DNA of 64,000 nucleotides from Silurus meridionalis. Taxonomy: Eukaryota; Chordata; Actinopteri; Siluriformes; Siluridae. The position numbers and the translations under genes are program-made. Location of the stretch: assembly GCF_014805685.1 (NCBI RefSeq), contig NC_060887.1, positions 15,285,463-15,349,462 on the forward strand. The letters are read 5' to 3'. Below are positions 37,898 to 51,517 of this stretch, piece after piece. A model generated the notes under the pieces. The model saw only the letters and a list, made by a program, of their open reading frames with translations, was not told the DNA's origin and ran no database searches. Every line of letters begins with the position of its first letter. The first letter of the stretch is position 1.

Positions 37898-38807
37898 CAG
37901 GGGTGTGAGAAAATGTTTGCCCCTTTCTGGTTTCTTATTTTTATGCATGTTTGTCACACTTCAATGTTTCAGATCAAACTAATTTAAATATTAGTAAAAG
38001 ATAACACAATTGAACACAACATACAGTTTTTAAATGAAGGTTTTGTAATTGAGTGAAAACAAAATCAAAAACTACATGGTCCTGTGTGAAAAAGTGTTTG
38101 CCCCCTGTTAAAACTGTGGTTTATCACACCTGAGTTGAATTTCTCTCGTCACACCGAGGCCTGATTACTGCCACACCTGTTCACAATCAAGAAATCTCTT
38201 AAATAGAACAAAGTGATGTAGACCAAAAGATCCTCAAAAGCGAGACATCATGCCGAGATCCAAAGAAATTCAGAAACAAATGAGAAAGAAAGTAATTGAG
38301 ATCTATCAGTCTGAAAAAGGTTCTAAAGCCGTTTCTAAAGCTTCGGGACTCCAGTGAACCACAGTGAGAGCCAGTATTCACAAATAACAATAACATGGAA
38401 CAGTGGAGAAACTTCCCAGGAGTGCCAGCCGACCAAAATTACCCCAAGAGCACAGCGACGACTCATACGAGAGGTCACAAAAGACCCACAACAACATCCA
38501 AAGAACTGCAGGCCTCACTTGCCTCAGTTAAGGTCAGTGTTCATGACTCCACCATAAGAAAGAGACTGGGAAAAATGGCAGGGTTCCAAGACTAAAACCG
38601 CTGCTGAGCAAAAAGAACATAAAAGCTAAAGGTTGTTATCGCAAGCGCTTGATTGCAGTTGTTGCTGCTAAAAACTTCATGTTGTGTTCACTTGTGTTAT
38701 CTTTTACTAATATTTAAATGAGTTTAATGATCTGAAACATTAAAGTGTAACAAAACATGCAAAAAAAGAAGAAATCAGGAAGGGGCAAACACTTTCTCAC
38801 ACCACTG
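37898..38807 (+). mobile_element. Tc1-like transposon, family A, copy 2 (910 bp, internally deleted)
   Basis: The ends are caggggtgtgagaaaatg and ctttctcacaccactg, flanked by TA on both sides (37896-37897 and 38808-38809), the Tc1 target duplication. It matches copy 1 (10499-12286) over both arms and the N-terminal half of the transposase. It then jumps from aaaagaacataaaa to gcaagcgcttgattgcag, losing the whole catalytic region. Confidence 0.92.
38250..38680 (+). pseudogene. Tc1 transposase remnant, family A, copy 2
   Basis: The frame opens with MPRSKEIQ at 38250 and stops at TGA 38355-38357, with TAA at 38385 and 38391. The TGA, and the TAA at 38391, are at the same codons as in copy 1. 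The catalytic core is absent. Confidence 0.85.
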
Positions 38808-39030
38808 TATGTCCTTTATTTAAGGGCAATAATGAGGCTGTAAAAGCTTTGATCATCGGCAGAACTACAAACCAGATCCTGATGTAAAACACCTGGAATG
38901 CTTTACATCACACCTCCTTTCTCCTTCAGCAGTGCAGAAATCCCACTCTAACATCATCCTCCTGTAGTATGCCTCTAACACCATCCACTGCCTCCTTACC
39001 CAAAGAAACATAATACAAGATAGACACAGC

Positions 39031-39032
<2 letters not shown>

Positions 39033-39081
<49 letters not shown>
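39033..39081. repeat. (GA)n microsatellite
   Basis: About 24 GA units. Confidence 0.97.
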
Positions 39082-39084
<3 letters not shown>

Positions 39085-40549
39085 GAGGAAAAGCACAAAA
39101 AGAGAACGAGTTCCTGAGTTCCCTGTGTTCCTAGAGAAGCTGAAATCATTAAAATGTTGCTGAGAAACTGGAGAAGTGTGTCAGCCGCGATGCTCGTTAG
39201 CACCCTGTCAGCTCACAGTCAGAGAGCGGGGGGATGAAAACGAAAAGGGGATGGAAAGAGCTGCAAGTCGTCACAGAGTAAGCAGAAATAAAAGTGAATG
39301 ATGAAGAGGAGGGAAAAAAAAAATGAACAAACCGGCTTGTGGTTTTATACTAATTCGGTTGAAATAATACATTAAAACAAAAAAACACTTGCAAAGCATC
39401 TGATCAGGGTCTGCAGGTGCATTCTGGGTGTTTAGTGTAAACACACAGAGAATGATGTGTTTGTGGTTTCAGCAGAGCTCAGGAATTAAGTTCTCTCTCT
39501 CTCTCTCTCTGTGTATTTACAGTATAACAAACTGCTACCTGAAAGAAACCCTCACTCTGTTCAACAGAACTGTTACATGTTAAAGAGTTGCTCCTGTAGG
39601 CCAACACGCTCCGCTAACCATCAACCCACCACATGTCTGTGGTAAAGAGACTGACATGAAACACACTCTTACCACCAATCATCTGATTTAGTGTGCAGAA
39701 GATTATAAACAAATGGTAAAAAAAAGAAACAAAAATGACTGGGTTCTTATCACAGAAAAGGAAGATGGAGAAATAAACGCACTGGACACACATAACAGCA
39801 GCGGGTACACGAGTGACGTGTGATGATAGTTTCTGTTCTGTTAAACATAAGATAAACATACAGAGCTCCATCACACGAGACTCAGAGCTCCTTTGCAGAG
39901 CTAAGGACTAAAAGTAAGTTGTCCTAGCCAAATAAAGTGCAATTTGCAACCTAGTGTAAACAGTGCATATAATATCATTATAATAAGTATATTATATGCA
40001 CCTTATTACATTTATTTGAAAATTAATACGATTATGAATATGATTACACTGCCTTACATTATTACATATTTAAACTTGGCCATAAATAATATTTGCACTG
40101 CATTACTTTAATGTATGAAAGAAGCAATATAATTAAAAGGTTTATTATTACAGTTATGGGCACCCAAAACTTTTGGCACCCAAAACCAAGTGCATATTTC
40201 TGATTAAAAGAAGTGAACATACCCGATCGGTTTTCTATAAAGACCATTTCGTTAACATTTGGAGTGTTTTCACTTTAAACGTCAAAAAAAAAAAAAAAGG
40301 GGATTGGGCTTTGAGCCCTTTTATTACTGACTCTTATGATTTCATTTACTACCCTAAATCTGCAGGATCCCTGATAACAGTAGTTATTAGTAGATGGTAG
40401 TTCAAGTGAGGAAATGAAGAATATGTTGAAAACAAGATGGCAGTCATGACTGAGAAGGATTTTCTAGTGGAGTGAAAGTGATCCTGAAGGTCAAATTACT
40501 GTAAGTAGAGAACTTAAAAGGAAGAGGATTAATTACCTGAAATGGTGTT

Positions 40550-40554
<5 letters not shown>

Positions 40555-40600
<46 letters not shown>
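40555..40600. repeat. (GA)n microsatellite
   Basis: About 23 GA units. Confidence 0.97.
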
Positions 40601-40603
<3 letters not shown>

Positions 40604-40699
40604 ACACCCAAAAGGAATGAGCTCATCCAAGTACTGTGTTCGAGAGAGAGAGAAGAAGGAGAAAGAGAATATGATGTGCTTCAACATGCTTCAACATCC

Positions 40700-40808
40700 A
40701 CAGAGTTCCTACACAATTGTGTGCCTCCAGCTTTGTGCTAACAGTTTGGATAAGAACCACATTCGGCTGGAAAAGTCAGGTGTCCCAATACGTTTGTCCA
40801 TATAGTTA
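40700..40808 (-). mobile_element. Tc1-like terminal fragment, family D
   Basis: cacaattgtgtgcctccagc, ctaacagtttgga and caggtgtcccaatacgtttg with gtccatatagt match the corresponding end at 51300-51405. No transposase remains. Confidence 0.65.
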
Positions 40809-41251
40809 ATTTTAAAAAGAAATAAATGTAGTCAGTTATTGTGTTTGTCCATCGTATCGCACATTTCACACATGACTATAGTGTTAACATTATTCATTAT
40901 TATTTTATCTTTACTAAAACCCAATAAAAACACTAACTCCTTCATAGAAAAGTACAAATGTACAAAAAATACAGAGTATCCGATCAGATCAGAGACTCTA
41001 GCAGGCCATCATGAACGTCCACCTTGGGACACCTCATCACACAGGTCCTCCTTCTGCATGTATGAGCAGCACCGCAGCCTGGAGACGCCTCGTCTTCAAG
41101 CGCTAGGGGACGTTTCAGAGCTTTAAGAGAACATCGACCTCAAAAAAAATATATCTCCAGTGTAGCATGAGAGCTAGAAAACCCCCCCAAGGTGCTTGGG
41201 AAAGGTCACAGCTTCCTGGCTGTCATGTAGCATGACTCGCTTGTGCATGGG

Positions 41252-41307
<56 letters not shown>
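41252..41307. repeat. (CA)n microsatellite
   Basis: About 28 CA units. Confidence 0.97.
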
Positions 41308-41309
<2 letters not shown>

Positions 41310-42119
41310 CCTCATGAGGAGATCTAACCCTGTGGTCTTGCTAACGGACACTAAAATGTTGTTCATTCTTAAAATTGAGATTTTAGCAGCATTTGAATTT
41401 TATGCTAATTGGGGACGACTAATTGGGGATCCAGATACTAGTGTTTGAACAAAAAAAAGCCACGCCCCCAAGTGTCATCTCTCACAGGTGTGGTTGTTGA
41501 GTTATGCTTTTTCACAATTTTCTTAAAAAAAAAAAATGGTCAAAAGGTGGCCACTGTAATGGGGCGGAAACCAAACCGGTTTGTCATGTGACTTTTTTAG
41601 CCACTATAGACCCTGATTCAACGCTAAAAAATTATTAAATAAATAAACCAAGAAAACTTTGCTTAGTATGTCCCAAGAAAAGATGATGTGTGCCGAGTCG
41701 CCCTTCTCCTTTTGGCCCTTCCTGAAAGGCTACGTTGAAAGCAGCATGTGCTCGGTGCTCCTGGGTCTCTGCCTTTCAACGGACAATTGTGCTGAGAACA
41801 GACGCCTCGCAAAGGTCAGAGAAAAAGAGCGCGGCAGCGGCATGCTGTTCTATAACGATGCCGTTAGAACCCGATAGCTTACTGCCCGTGTCGGTTATAC
41901 AGAGATCCGTAACCGGAGACGCTGGATACGGCAGCAGGTGGGACGCCGAGCTCGGGTTCGGATACTCGCAGGGAAAACGAGGTCTGTGTAGGACAGAAGG
42001 TGGCTAGAGATAAGTGGGATTGTAACAAAGACCTGTCCCATATCTGAAGAAGCAACCTGTTACTGTGGTTACGAGAAGAATGAGCCGTTCTGCTGAGCTT
42101 ATTTTGCTCTTAGTTTCAT

Positions 42120-42500
42120 TGTAAAAGGTTCGCGTTCCTTTTTCTCATTCAGCTCCTCTTTAATCCATAGAGTCCATTTATTGTAGAACCCTATAACAGA
42201 GGCTTTTCAAAGTCATTTAAGGAGCCGTTACGAAAAAAGTGCCAGGGTTCCATATTTATTTAAAAGAACCCTACGAAAACCCCCTGAGGAACATTTTGTA
42301 CTGGTGTAGATCTAAAACCTGCCAGGAGTTGAATGCTGAATCTTTTTGTACATTCTCTACTCATTAAGAAAAGGTTCTTTAAGATGTTCCTCACTGAAGG
42401 AACCCTGGCGGTTGTACTGCAGAAAATTACAATAATATAGCAAGTTCCAGATGAACCACTTTTCAGAAGCCAAGAACTCAGAACCCCCCATTTTTTTATT
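42120..42500. repeat. degenerate GAACC/GGTTC-word repeat
   Basis: gaaccc, ggttct, aaggttctttaag, ggaaccctgg and related words recur at short spacing. A similar block lies at 43180-43730. It is an old, poorly conserved interspersed repeat with no gene. Confidence 0.35.
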
Positions 42501-42963
42501 AGTTTATTTTTTTAAAGAGTGAGTGGGCCATTATGTGTGAGTTTTGTTGATGATGATGTTCTTCCTCTCTCATCAGGACTTTACCAATTTGTGGCTGCAT
42601 ATTTTGGATCGTTTCGTCACATCGCCGTTTCCCAATAATCTGGTTTCTACACAGAACAGTGTCCAATGTGGTGCAGAAATAAAGAGTCTACAAGGCTTAG
42701 TACCCAAAAAAGAACCATTCCAGATCCCCATCCTGACTGGTGCTCGGCAAAACAATTCATGATAATACGCGCATGCGAGTAGGGAGAAGTTCGGAGAAAC
42801 AAACTGTTCTGTTCCAGAACACAATCTCTTCAGAATCTTAACCATTAAGCTGAAAGTAAACAGATGAGTGATAAAGTGTCCATGCTGGAGACGAAAGCAC
42901 GCATTCCTGATCCAAACACCTTATCGTTACAGAGTGCACTGGGCATGCAAGCAAACAGGGAAG

Positions 42964-42985
42964 GTGGGGGGAGGGGGGGGGGGGG
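42964..42985. repeat. poly-G tract
   Basis: A run of G with one A, on the plus strand; a possible G-quadruplex site. Confidence 0.85.
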
Positions 42986-43179
42986 ATTACAACGACTAAA
43001 GAAAAACATGACCTCGAGCAAACATAGGCATCTGGACTCGAAATAGTCATCGCCTTAATTAACCATCTAACATCATCCAGTGGATGCACATGGCTTCATA
43101 ATCTACCTTTCCAATTGGCTCCATGGGTCAGGAGCCTCCTGTTGGCAGGTACGTACTGTATGCTCAGGTGGGTATGGAA

Positions 43180-43730
43180 GCCAAGAACCTTGTATAGGAA
43201 GCTAAGTCTGAACAACCCTTTGAGGAGAAACCATTTATGGACCACTTGTGGAGAACCATTAAAGGGTCCGTATGGAACTGAATAACAAATCCTCCTTATT
43301 AAATGAACCTTTGGGAAAGTCTTCAGCTTGTGTGTGTTTGTTCTGCACTTTCTTCTTAACAGTGTATTTAGAACTTCAGTGCTTGAATTCTTGGTAATTT
43401 AAACCTGTTTCCCCGGTTCTGCTTTAAAACTTTAACCTTAAATAGGGATCTTTGGTTTGTCATTTGTTGGAGACTGAGAATGGTCACTAATTTTTTTGTC
43501 GAAATATCTAGAACTTGTCAGGAAAACAACGTTCAGATTCTTGGTACCGTGTAAGGAAATCGTGCTCTTCGAGGCGGGTCTTCAAAGAATTGGTTTGCGT
43601 TTTATAGATTCTAACAGAAAGGTTCATGTTTTGAAAAGTCTCTCCTACAGGGAAACACTGCTGGAAGCTACTACAAAAGGTTGCACTATGTTTATTGACG
43701 ATAATTAAAGCCACCTAAACAGTTTTTGGT
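43180..43730. repeat. degenerate GAACC/GGTTC-word repeat, second block
   Basis: ggagaaccattaaaggg, tgaacctttggg and gaaaggttcatg resemble the words at 42120-42500. Low conservation. Confidence 0.3.
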
Positions 43731-43873
43731 CTCTTTAAGGACACTTGAAGAAAGAAGTCAGAAGAAAAAAAACATGCAGGCATCAGGTCTCTAATGACTC
43801 ATCAGCACCTGTGATGACTGATTATTTACTACTATATCAGTATCTGTTAACATCATGTATAACCCGATGGCAG

Positions 43874-43874
<1 letters not shown>

Positions 43875-43933
<59 letters not shown>
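43875..43933. repeat. (TG)n microsatellite
   Basis: About 29 TG units. Confidence 0.97.
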
Positions 43934-43936
<3 letters not shown>

Positions 43937-46098
43937 CCGATAGGTGTGGAAGTCAATTTATTCAACTTGTTCCTCTCAGGTTATCTGTTATGAGCACTGG
44001 CAATAACGTGAAGTATTTCCGTGTAACACTCGATCCAGGCTGAACGTTTTTAGAGCGGGGCGGCGTCACGTGAAACACAACAACACCTGCCTGTTCTGTG
44101 TGCTCGTTGCCAAAAGGGAACCCAAAACCTCTAGAGCTGCCCATATGCTTCCAAATCCATAAAACACACGCACACAACGAACAAAAGCTGCCTCTCCCTG
44201 TCGCCTTTAACAGCCCCAGGTGATTTGGGTTGCCATGCAGTCAGTATTTAAACACGGGGTTCTGTTTCTGTGCCAAGAGAGCACTGTAAACAGCTCGGGG
44301 ATAGAAAGAGAGAGAGAGACAGAGAGAAATAAAGCTCCTCTATCGTTTGTTTAACTTTGCCTTTTAATTGATATGATTGTGCAACAGATTTGTTGGACGT
44401 TTACTGAGAGACGGTTTGAGTAAACAGGTGAAATGGCGTCTCCCAGGCTCCCAAGGCCACGGTGAAGAGCAGCGAGACTGAGCTAGGACAGGCAAAGGGC
44501 GGAGACGCGGGACAGGTGCGAGGGCTTTGGAGAGTAAATACAGTGTTGGCGCAGCAGGTGGTAGACGGCTGCTCGCCCGCTTCACAAGCTCGATAAGAAA
44601 AACCAGAGTGCACGGGCAGGCGTTCTCACAGGGGTGTTTAATCAGGAGCCATTAACTTTAGACACATACACAGGGGCCGGTATTAGACGCTGGTTAGAAA
44701 CGCCTTATCAGTGCAAACCTGACCCTCTGTATACAAGACCAACATCTGAGAACAAAACCAAATCCTAATCAAATCACTTTACCTCGTATACACTCATTAA
44801 ACACCTCAGCACACATCTTTTAAAAAAAAAAAAAAAAAACACACCTGCCCCGTACATCAGTGTGTGACTTTCGGACCAAACTCTGGGATTAGTGTTGGGT
44901 TAAAGAAAAAACATCCAGCAAGAATCAGTGATGAATTGAAACTAAAATCGCTGAAAACTGGTTCAAGCGAACAACAAGGTCAAAAACATTGTACAACCGC
45001 GCTGAGCAGAAAATCATCTCAAAGCACAAAAGAAAAAAGAATCCCAGTTCCGTATTCACCATGGGATTGGTGTGAGGAATTATCGGAGGAAATCGGGTGT
45101 TTTGAAACATCGCAAGAAATACGCTTTCGGGTGTAATATCCGTCGGGGTTCCTGCACTGCTGCTCCGAAACGACAGGAAACACGTTTGTAGCGCACCTTA
45201 AAGGGAATACAACCAATATTAATCGATGCAAGTTTTAAAGAATGCATTGGGAGAAACACCCAGTTTTCGTAATTCTTAAATACAACGATTCGAAACACAC
45301 GTTTCATTTTACTATAGAAAAAAAAAATTCATTGATGTTCTTCAAGCACATTTCAGGGAAAAGAAAAAAAAAAGAAAGATCTTGTTAAATGAACGCTGTG
45401 AATGATTGATTTAATGTAGCTCGGACACATTGTGTCTAGACTTTTTTTTTTTTTAATCCTAACAGGAACCCTTGCTGTAGCCCCACGAAAGCAGAAATCA
45501 TCTTTTTACACCCCACCCCATGCTCAACTCGCAGCAGGCCAGGATTTAATTACGAGGGTACTTTTTTCTTTTCTTAAGGCTTTGTTTGTGTGTATTGTGT
45601 GGGATCATTTACGTTCGGGAAACGTTTTGGGTTTTTCCTCCTTAATAGATAAAAAGAAAATTCAAAAATGGTCTTCTCTGCAATCGAGTCAGAACAGATA
45701 GAAGCGCATAATCATGATCTTACACGTTTTGGAAGCTGTGAAAAGAAACCGATACGACTTCCTGCTGATTTGGATCATGCAGAGTTAAACCTGATCAAGT
45801 GGAGGAGGAGTCGTATCGAGCCGGACTGAGTGAGCGCGCAAAAAAGAAAAAAAAGACGGATTATTGAGCACTGCCTCAGATCGAGATCTGACCCCTTATG
45901 AATATTCAAGAAACCCGAGACGACGTCCTGCTCCAAAAAACAAATCCATACCGAGTAACACAGCTGCCATGAATACACTAAAATAAACAGGAAGTCTACA
46001 GGAAGTCGCCGGAATTGATGAAAAAAACGACATCAAGGTTTTTAGGTGTCTTTGTTCTTATGGTGTACAAACACGAACATTCTTGACCTTCAAGTCAG

Positions 46099-46099
<1 letters not shown>

Positions 46100-46132
<33 letters not shown>
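46100..46132. repeat. (GT)n microsatellite
   Basis: About 15 GT units. Confidence 0.93.
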
Positions 46133-46137
<5 letters not shown>

Positions 46138-46359
46138 CTCCTAACAAAATCCGAGAGGTTTCAAGATGTTGAAAAGGTTCGGAATCAAGGCCGGGTTTGA
46201 AGAGCGAGCTGATGAGGAGGAGGTAAAGAGGGAGCATTTCTGAGCATCTTCCTCATTAGCATAACTTCAGACTGAGTGTGAAGTGATAACGCTAATTAGC
46301 GCTTCTGGCTAATCTGGACTCGATGAGAAAGTAAAAAAAAAAAGACGGACAGACAGACG

Positions 46360-46760
46360 GACAGTGAGACCCTTCAGCTTGTTTGTGGACTCCCTGATCA
46401 CGAGTCTGCTCACATCGCTACGCCGCGTTCCCAAATTTACCCAGCATGCCCCGACATATAATTCGGCTTCAGAGGCGATTGGGTCTGTTCCAGGAATTCA
46501 ATTACGTCTCTTATCAATTAACTTCAATTTAATCAGACAGCTTCATGAATAATAAGCGTGTTATTGCGGTCGGGTGGATGTAAATCCAGCACGAGGCTTT
46601 ATTAAAATTTCGAGCGCTATAGAATGCGGCGAGGTCGTTATTTGTTAAGCAAGCGCTCCGCTGATCATTGGAATTACGCTCGGCGTTGGCGAGGAAGCCG
46701 ACGGCTCGGTGTGCACGACTTTAATTATAGCGCGGATACTAACGCCGCCGTACTTCATCC
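46360..46760. promoter_or_regulatory. candidate intronic regulatory element
   Basis: The block includes attcaattacgtctc, ttatcaattaacttcaattt, catgaataataag and tttaattatagcg. It is repeat-free, and no coding exon fits. Inference from motifs. Confidence 0.27.
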
Positions 46761-49039
46761 GACATGCAGATACACACGCCGGGGTAAACACGGCTCGCTG
46801 AACGCTTCTGATGCTAGGTTAAGATTAGCACGGGAGGTCTGGAATCGCATGGACGCGCGAAGCGAAAATTCGGCGTTTGATATCTTTTGATTCCTCCAGC
46901 TGCGACGAGAAGAGAAACGCGATGGTACGTACGTGAAATCGCAACCGGGTTCTTCCGAGGGACACCGAGGGACGACTCTGGGCCGCGTTCGCATCTGCTG
47001 AGCGCTCGAGTCGGATCATTTCCTCAGGAATTTCGGAATTACCATGGGTCTCGGGTTTTTGTGATTTGTCAGATTTGATCTAGCTGACGAAAGACTGCAC
47101 TTTTAAGTCAAAGATTTTTTCATTCGGTTATACTTTTTAACACCAAGATGCACACGACAAAAAAAAAAACATCTCTCCGGTTACCACATATCAAAAAACA
47201 TGACTAATATAAGCGCTAGCAGAGAAAATGGATCCGAGTGTTTGAAGTCTAATCAGCAGCATGCGACATGTCCTAATAGTCTTGGATTATCATATTTCCA
47301 AAGCGGGAAGCTTTTCGTTCCTCGCGCGCTCCTTCCTTATTGTTCGTCTCGGAGATGTTCATCACGTCTTCATTACTACGGGAGATAATCATCTAACGCT
47401 TTTCGACACACAAATAGCCGCCAGCGACATGCTATTCGCCAACACGAGCGCTAGGTGCTAATTAGTGCTAGTTATTGAAAAGGCAGGTAGGGGGTGGATG
47501 GGAGGGTTTTGCTTGTCTCCTGAGGTAAAAGCTCATTAACAAGTTTCCAGAAGAGGGAGATTTCAGTGGCCGGGGTCACAACCAGTCTCCAAATCTTTCC
47601 GAATTCTGACGATGGATGAATGGTGTTATGCTAATTAGGGGTGTGGGAGTGTCTGCTTCCTGGTGAGATGGAAGTTGTGGATCCATTGAAAGGACAAGAA
47701 ACGAAGAAAAGGCATCATATGCGAATAGTACAGGTCGTCTATGAAACACAGAGGTGGTGAGATATCATCATCATCATCATCATTATATGAAGTGTCGAAA
47801 AAGGAACATTTTCCTCAGTGCTTTAACTAATACCTACGCTGAGGTCAAGAACAACAAGCCTGAGCGCGCTCTCATTAATATCTGTGAAGTTCGTTATTAA
47901 TTCAGAAAGGACCTCATTCAGAGGGTGAGATCCGGCACACAATCACAAGGCTCCATTTCCGACTCCTGAAATAAGCTTTCATTTAAGAGGAACTGCATTT
48001 CTCTTTCCTTGTTTCTTCTGCCTCAGAGCCTGTGACTTCGACTAGCAATAAAAGTGTTTTTTTAATAGGAAATGACATACTGTGAGAGTGTATGAGTGTG
48101 TGGTAGTTTGACACCATATAGTATAACTGTGATGTGGTGAAATTGGAAGACTGAATGAATGAATAAATGGAGTCAGTGGTAAGAGTAACCTTGTTTACGG
48201 AGCTGTAAAAAGGTTATCATAACGTCCAGGTCACCATCCATCACAGCTCAATTTCCTTACAGCCTCAGAGCCTTGATCAATCCAGTGCCCAAGCTGCACA
48301 TTTAATCGCTCCACCACTCCAAGTCTTTTCATGGTTTAGATGAAGAAGATACCAGCTCTTTATTCATCAGTCAGAATCAGACTGTGAACGTCTCCATCTC
48401 AAACCAGTGAAACTGCTGAGAAGACACCAGGGTTCTGTTCAAAACACCTAAAACCTACTGAAGTGAGGTTTTTTTTTTTTTGGTCCAGCCATCACTGGAA
48501 TCTTCTTACACAGACCCCTTTGTGTCAGGTTCTACAACATTCCACACACGCAAACTGAATTCATAGTCAGAATTATTCGGAGATCCTGAGTAAAATCAAT
48601 GAAAACAACATGCTGAACATGTACAGAGTTTCCAGTGTCAGAACTATGCTGAGATTTTTTTTTTTTTTAACTTACATGTTACAAAAATGAGGCTGGTGAG
48701 GGAATTAAAAAATGAGGCTGTTAAAGGAATGACCATTTATAGCTGCTATAACGTTTGTGACAACAAGAACAAAATAGAAAGTTAGCAAAATAGGTGAAAA
48801 AGACAGTTCAACACAATAATTGATTAGTCCCAAATTGTTTTGGTATAAAATGCCATATGATTTAGATATAAAAAAAAAATCAAGCAAAGGATCAATAATA
48901 TACAAAAATGTAAATTGAATATTCCTAATAAAACAAAGGAGACAATTATATAGTGAGCTGAGATTTGAAGTTTTTTAATGCTCACAAATACAAGAACAAT
49001 ATTCATTACATTTATTTTATTGGTTTGTTGGCTTATTTG

Positions 49040-49375
49040 GCTACCTAAAACCTGTTCCAGCATGGCAATGTCCCTGTGCACAAACCAAGCTCTATTAAGA
49101 TATGCTTTATATGGGTTGAAGTGGAAGATCTGGAGTAGAATGGAGTTCCAACCTCAACCCTACCGGATGAACTGGAACGCTGACTGCACCCCAGGCCTCC
49201 TCACCCTACAGTACCCGACTTTGCTAACACCCTGAACAAGCACAAATCTCCATGAACACACTCCAAAAAAATCTAGTGGAGGGAATTATAACAGCAAATA
49301 TAGACTAAATGGGGAATGGGATGTTCAGAAAGCACAGACAAATCTTATGCTCAGGTGTCCACAAATGTATAGTGT
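49040..49375 (+). mobile_element. Tc1-like relic, family D
   Basis: ctgttccagcatggcaatgt, cctgtgcacaaaccaagctc, cctcaaccctaccgg, aaatctagtggaggg and caggtgtccacaaatgtata lie in the same order as in the other copies. The frame is broken. Confidence 0.72.
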
Positions 49376-49958
49376 TTACAGCTCCAGCTACGCAACAGAA
49401 CTCCCTGAGTTTCATCCCTGAATTGCAGCTGTTTCCTGTGCTGTATATTTGAAGCTTTCGCTCTGGTGGGCGTCTCTATACCTTCATTCTCATAGTGTGT
49501 GTGAACATTCACATCCTCATCAGAGTCAGAATACAACCAGGGCTCTTCATGAGTTGTGTGTTTACTCTGACGCAGTGTTTAGTCTAAAACACTGCAGTGA
49601 GTCACAGATGATGAAGCGTACGGTCAATCTACTATTTTTTGGTATGGTTTTGTGGGCTAGTTATTCTAACTCACAAACAAATAGGCTTACAAAAACAGAA
49701 TAAATAAATAAAAAAAAGTTCTACAATTGAAAATGGCAACACAAATTAAAAAAGACATCCATAAACATTTCATCAACAAAAAAACACTAATTTTTACCAA
49801 CAAAAACAGCAGCACAACAGTGTAAAATAATCACTGTATGAATACTATATAGCTGTGTGTGTCACTGTGGAATAAAAACCTGCTCCTCAATTAAGGATTT
49901 ATATTACCTTTACGATTGTATTATTTTCAGGAAGTCACGCTCCTGTGTCAAAAGCAGT

Positions 49959-49959
<1 letters not shown>

Positions 49960-50018
<59 letters not shown>
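49960..50018. repeat. (CA)n microsatellite
   Basis: About 29 CA units. Confidence 0.97.
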
Positions 50019-50020
<2 letters not shown>

Positions 50021-50730
50021 CAAAGCATTGCCTTGCTTCAATCTGGCAGTTTTTATGGAAATAGTGAGATTTTCATATGAAATGTCACCAAACAGATAGA
50101 ACAATGAGGGGGCAAAGCTTTATAACTTTCTCTACTGTGAATTAGAAGCACACACGGTGAAAGTAGCAGTTGAATTGTCATGATGTTTATATAATTGCTA
50201 TAAAATTTAAAGGGGCGGGGCTTGTGGGGGCCAATTCTGGAGCAATATTTCTATTCCAGTGTATCAAAAGAAGGACAGAAAGACAGACTATTTAGCAGTT
50301 CCCTTTTTTTTTTTTTTTTTTTTTTTTGGGGGGGGTGTTTCATTATTTTAAAAGCAATATATGTCTGGTAAGAGAAAGTTAAAATGCACTGAAGTGTACC
50401 TCGGCTGTGTCTCTCTCACATCCTGCTTTCATGTTCAGAAAATGATCAGTCTATAATAAAACTTTGCAGACGACCTGAGAGTCAGGCCGAGACTGAGCAG
50501 ACCCAGACACCAAGACATGCGTGTGCGTGTTTGTGTGTATGAGTGTGTGCTCGGCTGAAACGGACACAGATGTTGATGTTAAGGAGAGTGGGATTGTGGG
50601 TAATGTAAACTGTCTGTGTGCAGTGAGGATTAGAGAAGAGGTCAAGCTGGGGCACAAAATATCTGAACAGAATGCGTGTGTTGTAGTAGTAGATGTCCTA
50701 ACATTATTCAAAAAGAAAGCGAGCTCCTAC

Positions 50731-50815
50731 TTGATGTTGTTCCTGAAGTGATCTTCAGCTGGGTTTTTGACAGTGCAGCTGTTGAGCAGCCAAACATCAG
50801 CATCGGACGGGTCGT
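50731..50815 (-). CDS. cdkal1: cdkal1 coding exon, 85 nt: second cluster cysteine of the MTTase domain
   Basis: The exon enters in phase 1 and leaves in phase 2 (2 + 27 codons + 2). It reads [20 protein letters not shown] and goes on to EDHFRNNI. The motif [11 protein letters not shown] is the hallmark of the N-terminal methylthiotransferase domain, and its Cys is the second ligand of the auxiliary [4Fe-4S] cluster. On the transcript the acceptor is tctcttttcag, a good pyrimidine tract; the donor is AA|gtagga, which is of moderate strength. The last two bases (AA) join the first A of the exon at 28645 to make a Lys codon. It is the most 5' exon in the window. I searched up to 64000 for the preceding WGCSHNNSD block and did not find it. 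Skipping this exon would shift the frame. Confidence 0.95.
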
Positions 50816-50924
50816 CTGAAAAGAGACAGGACAAAAAATTACTATTGAATTTTTCCCCTCACAGGTAATTAATCACTTCACATGGAATAATATACCGTGT
50901 AAACATTCTCTCTCTATCAGCTTT

Positions 50925-51405
50925 TATACACTATAGAGAGGAAAAAAAAACGTGGACACATGAGCATAAAGATTAGTTTGTGTTCCACAATTAGTCCCCA
51001 TTCACTGTTCTAACAAACTCCACTCTTCTGGGAAGATGTTGCACTAGATTTTGGTGTGTGTTTGTGGAGATTTGGACTCATTCAGTCACAAGGCTGTTAG
51101 TAAAGTCAGGTAGTGATGTAGGTAAGAAGGACTGGGGTGCGGTCAGCGTTCACATTAACCCTAAAGGTGTTCAGCAGGGTTGAGGTCAGAGCTCTATATC
51201 AGGCCACTCCAGGCTTTGTGCACAGGGGCATTGCGCTTGAAAAGGTTGGGGTCTCCTGGTTCAAGGAAAAAAGTTCCATGCTACTGCATCCGAAGACATT
51301 TTATACAATACAATTGTGTGCCTCCAACTGTGTGGTAACAGTTTGAGAAAGAGCTACTTATGGCTAGGAGAAGGCAGGTGTCCTAATACTTTTGTCCATA
51401 TAAAA
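50925..51405 (-). mobile_element. Tc1-like relic, family D
   Basis: Read on the minus strand it carries the same catalytic-region remnants: aactccactcttctgggaag, cagggttgaggtcagagctc and tgtgcacaggggcat. It ends in a clear terminus, aggtgtcctaatacttttgt with ccatata. It lies only about 110 bp upstream of a cdkal1 exon. Confidence 0.78.
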
Positions 51406-51465
51406 TGTGGTGTTCTGGGATTCTGGAAATCAGACTGGATAATTTCTGGAAAATTCAGATTCCTG

Positions 51466-51469
<4 letters not shown>

Positions 51470-51514
<45 letters not shown>
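51470..51514. repeat. (CA)n microsatellite
   Basis: About 22 CA units. Confidence 0.97.
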
Positions 51515-51517
<3 letters not shown>

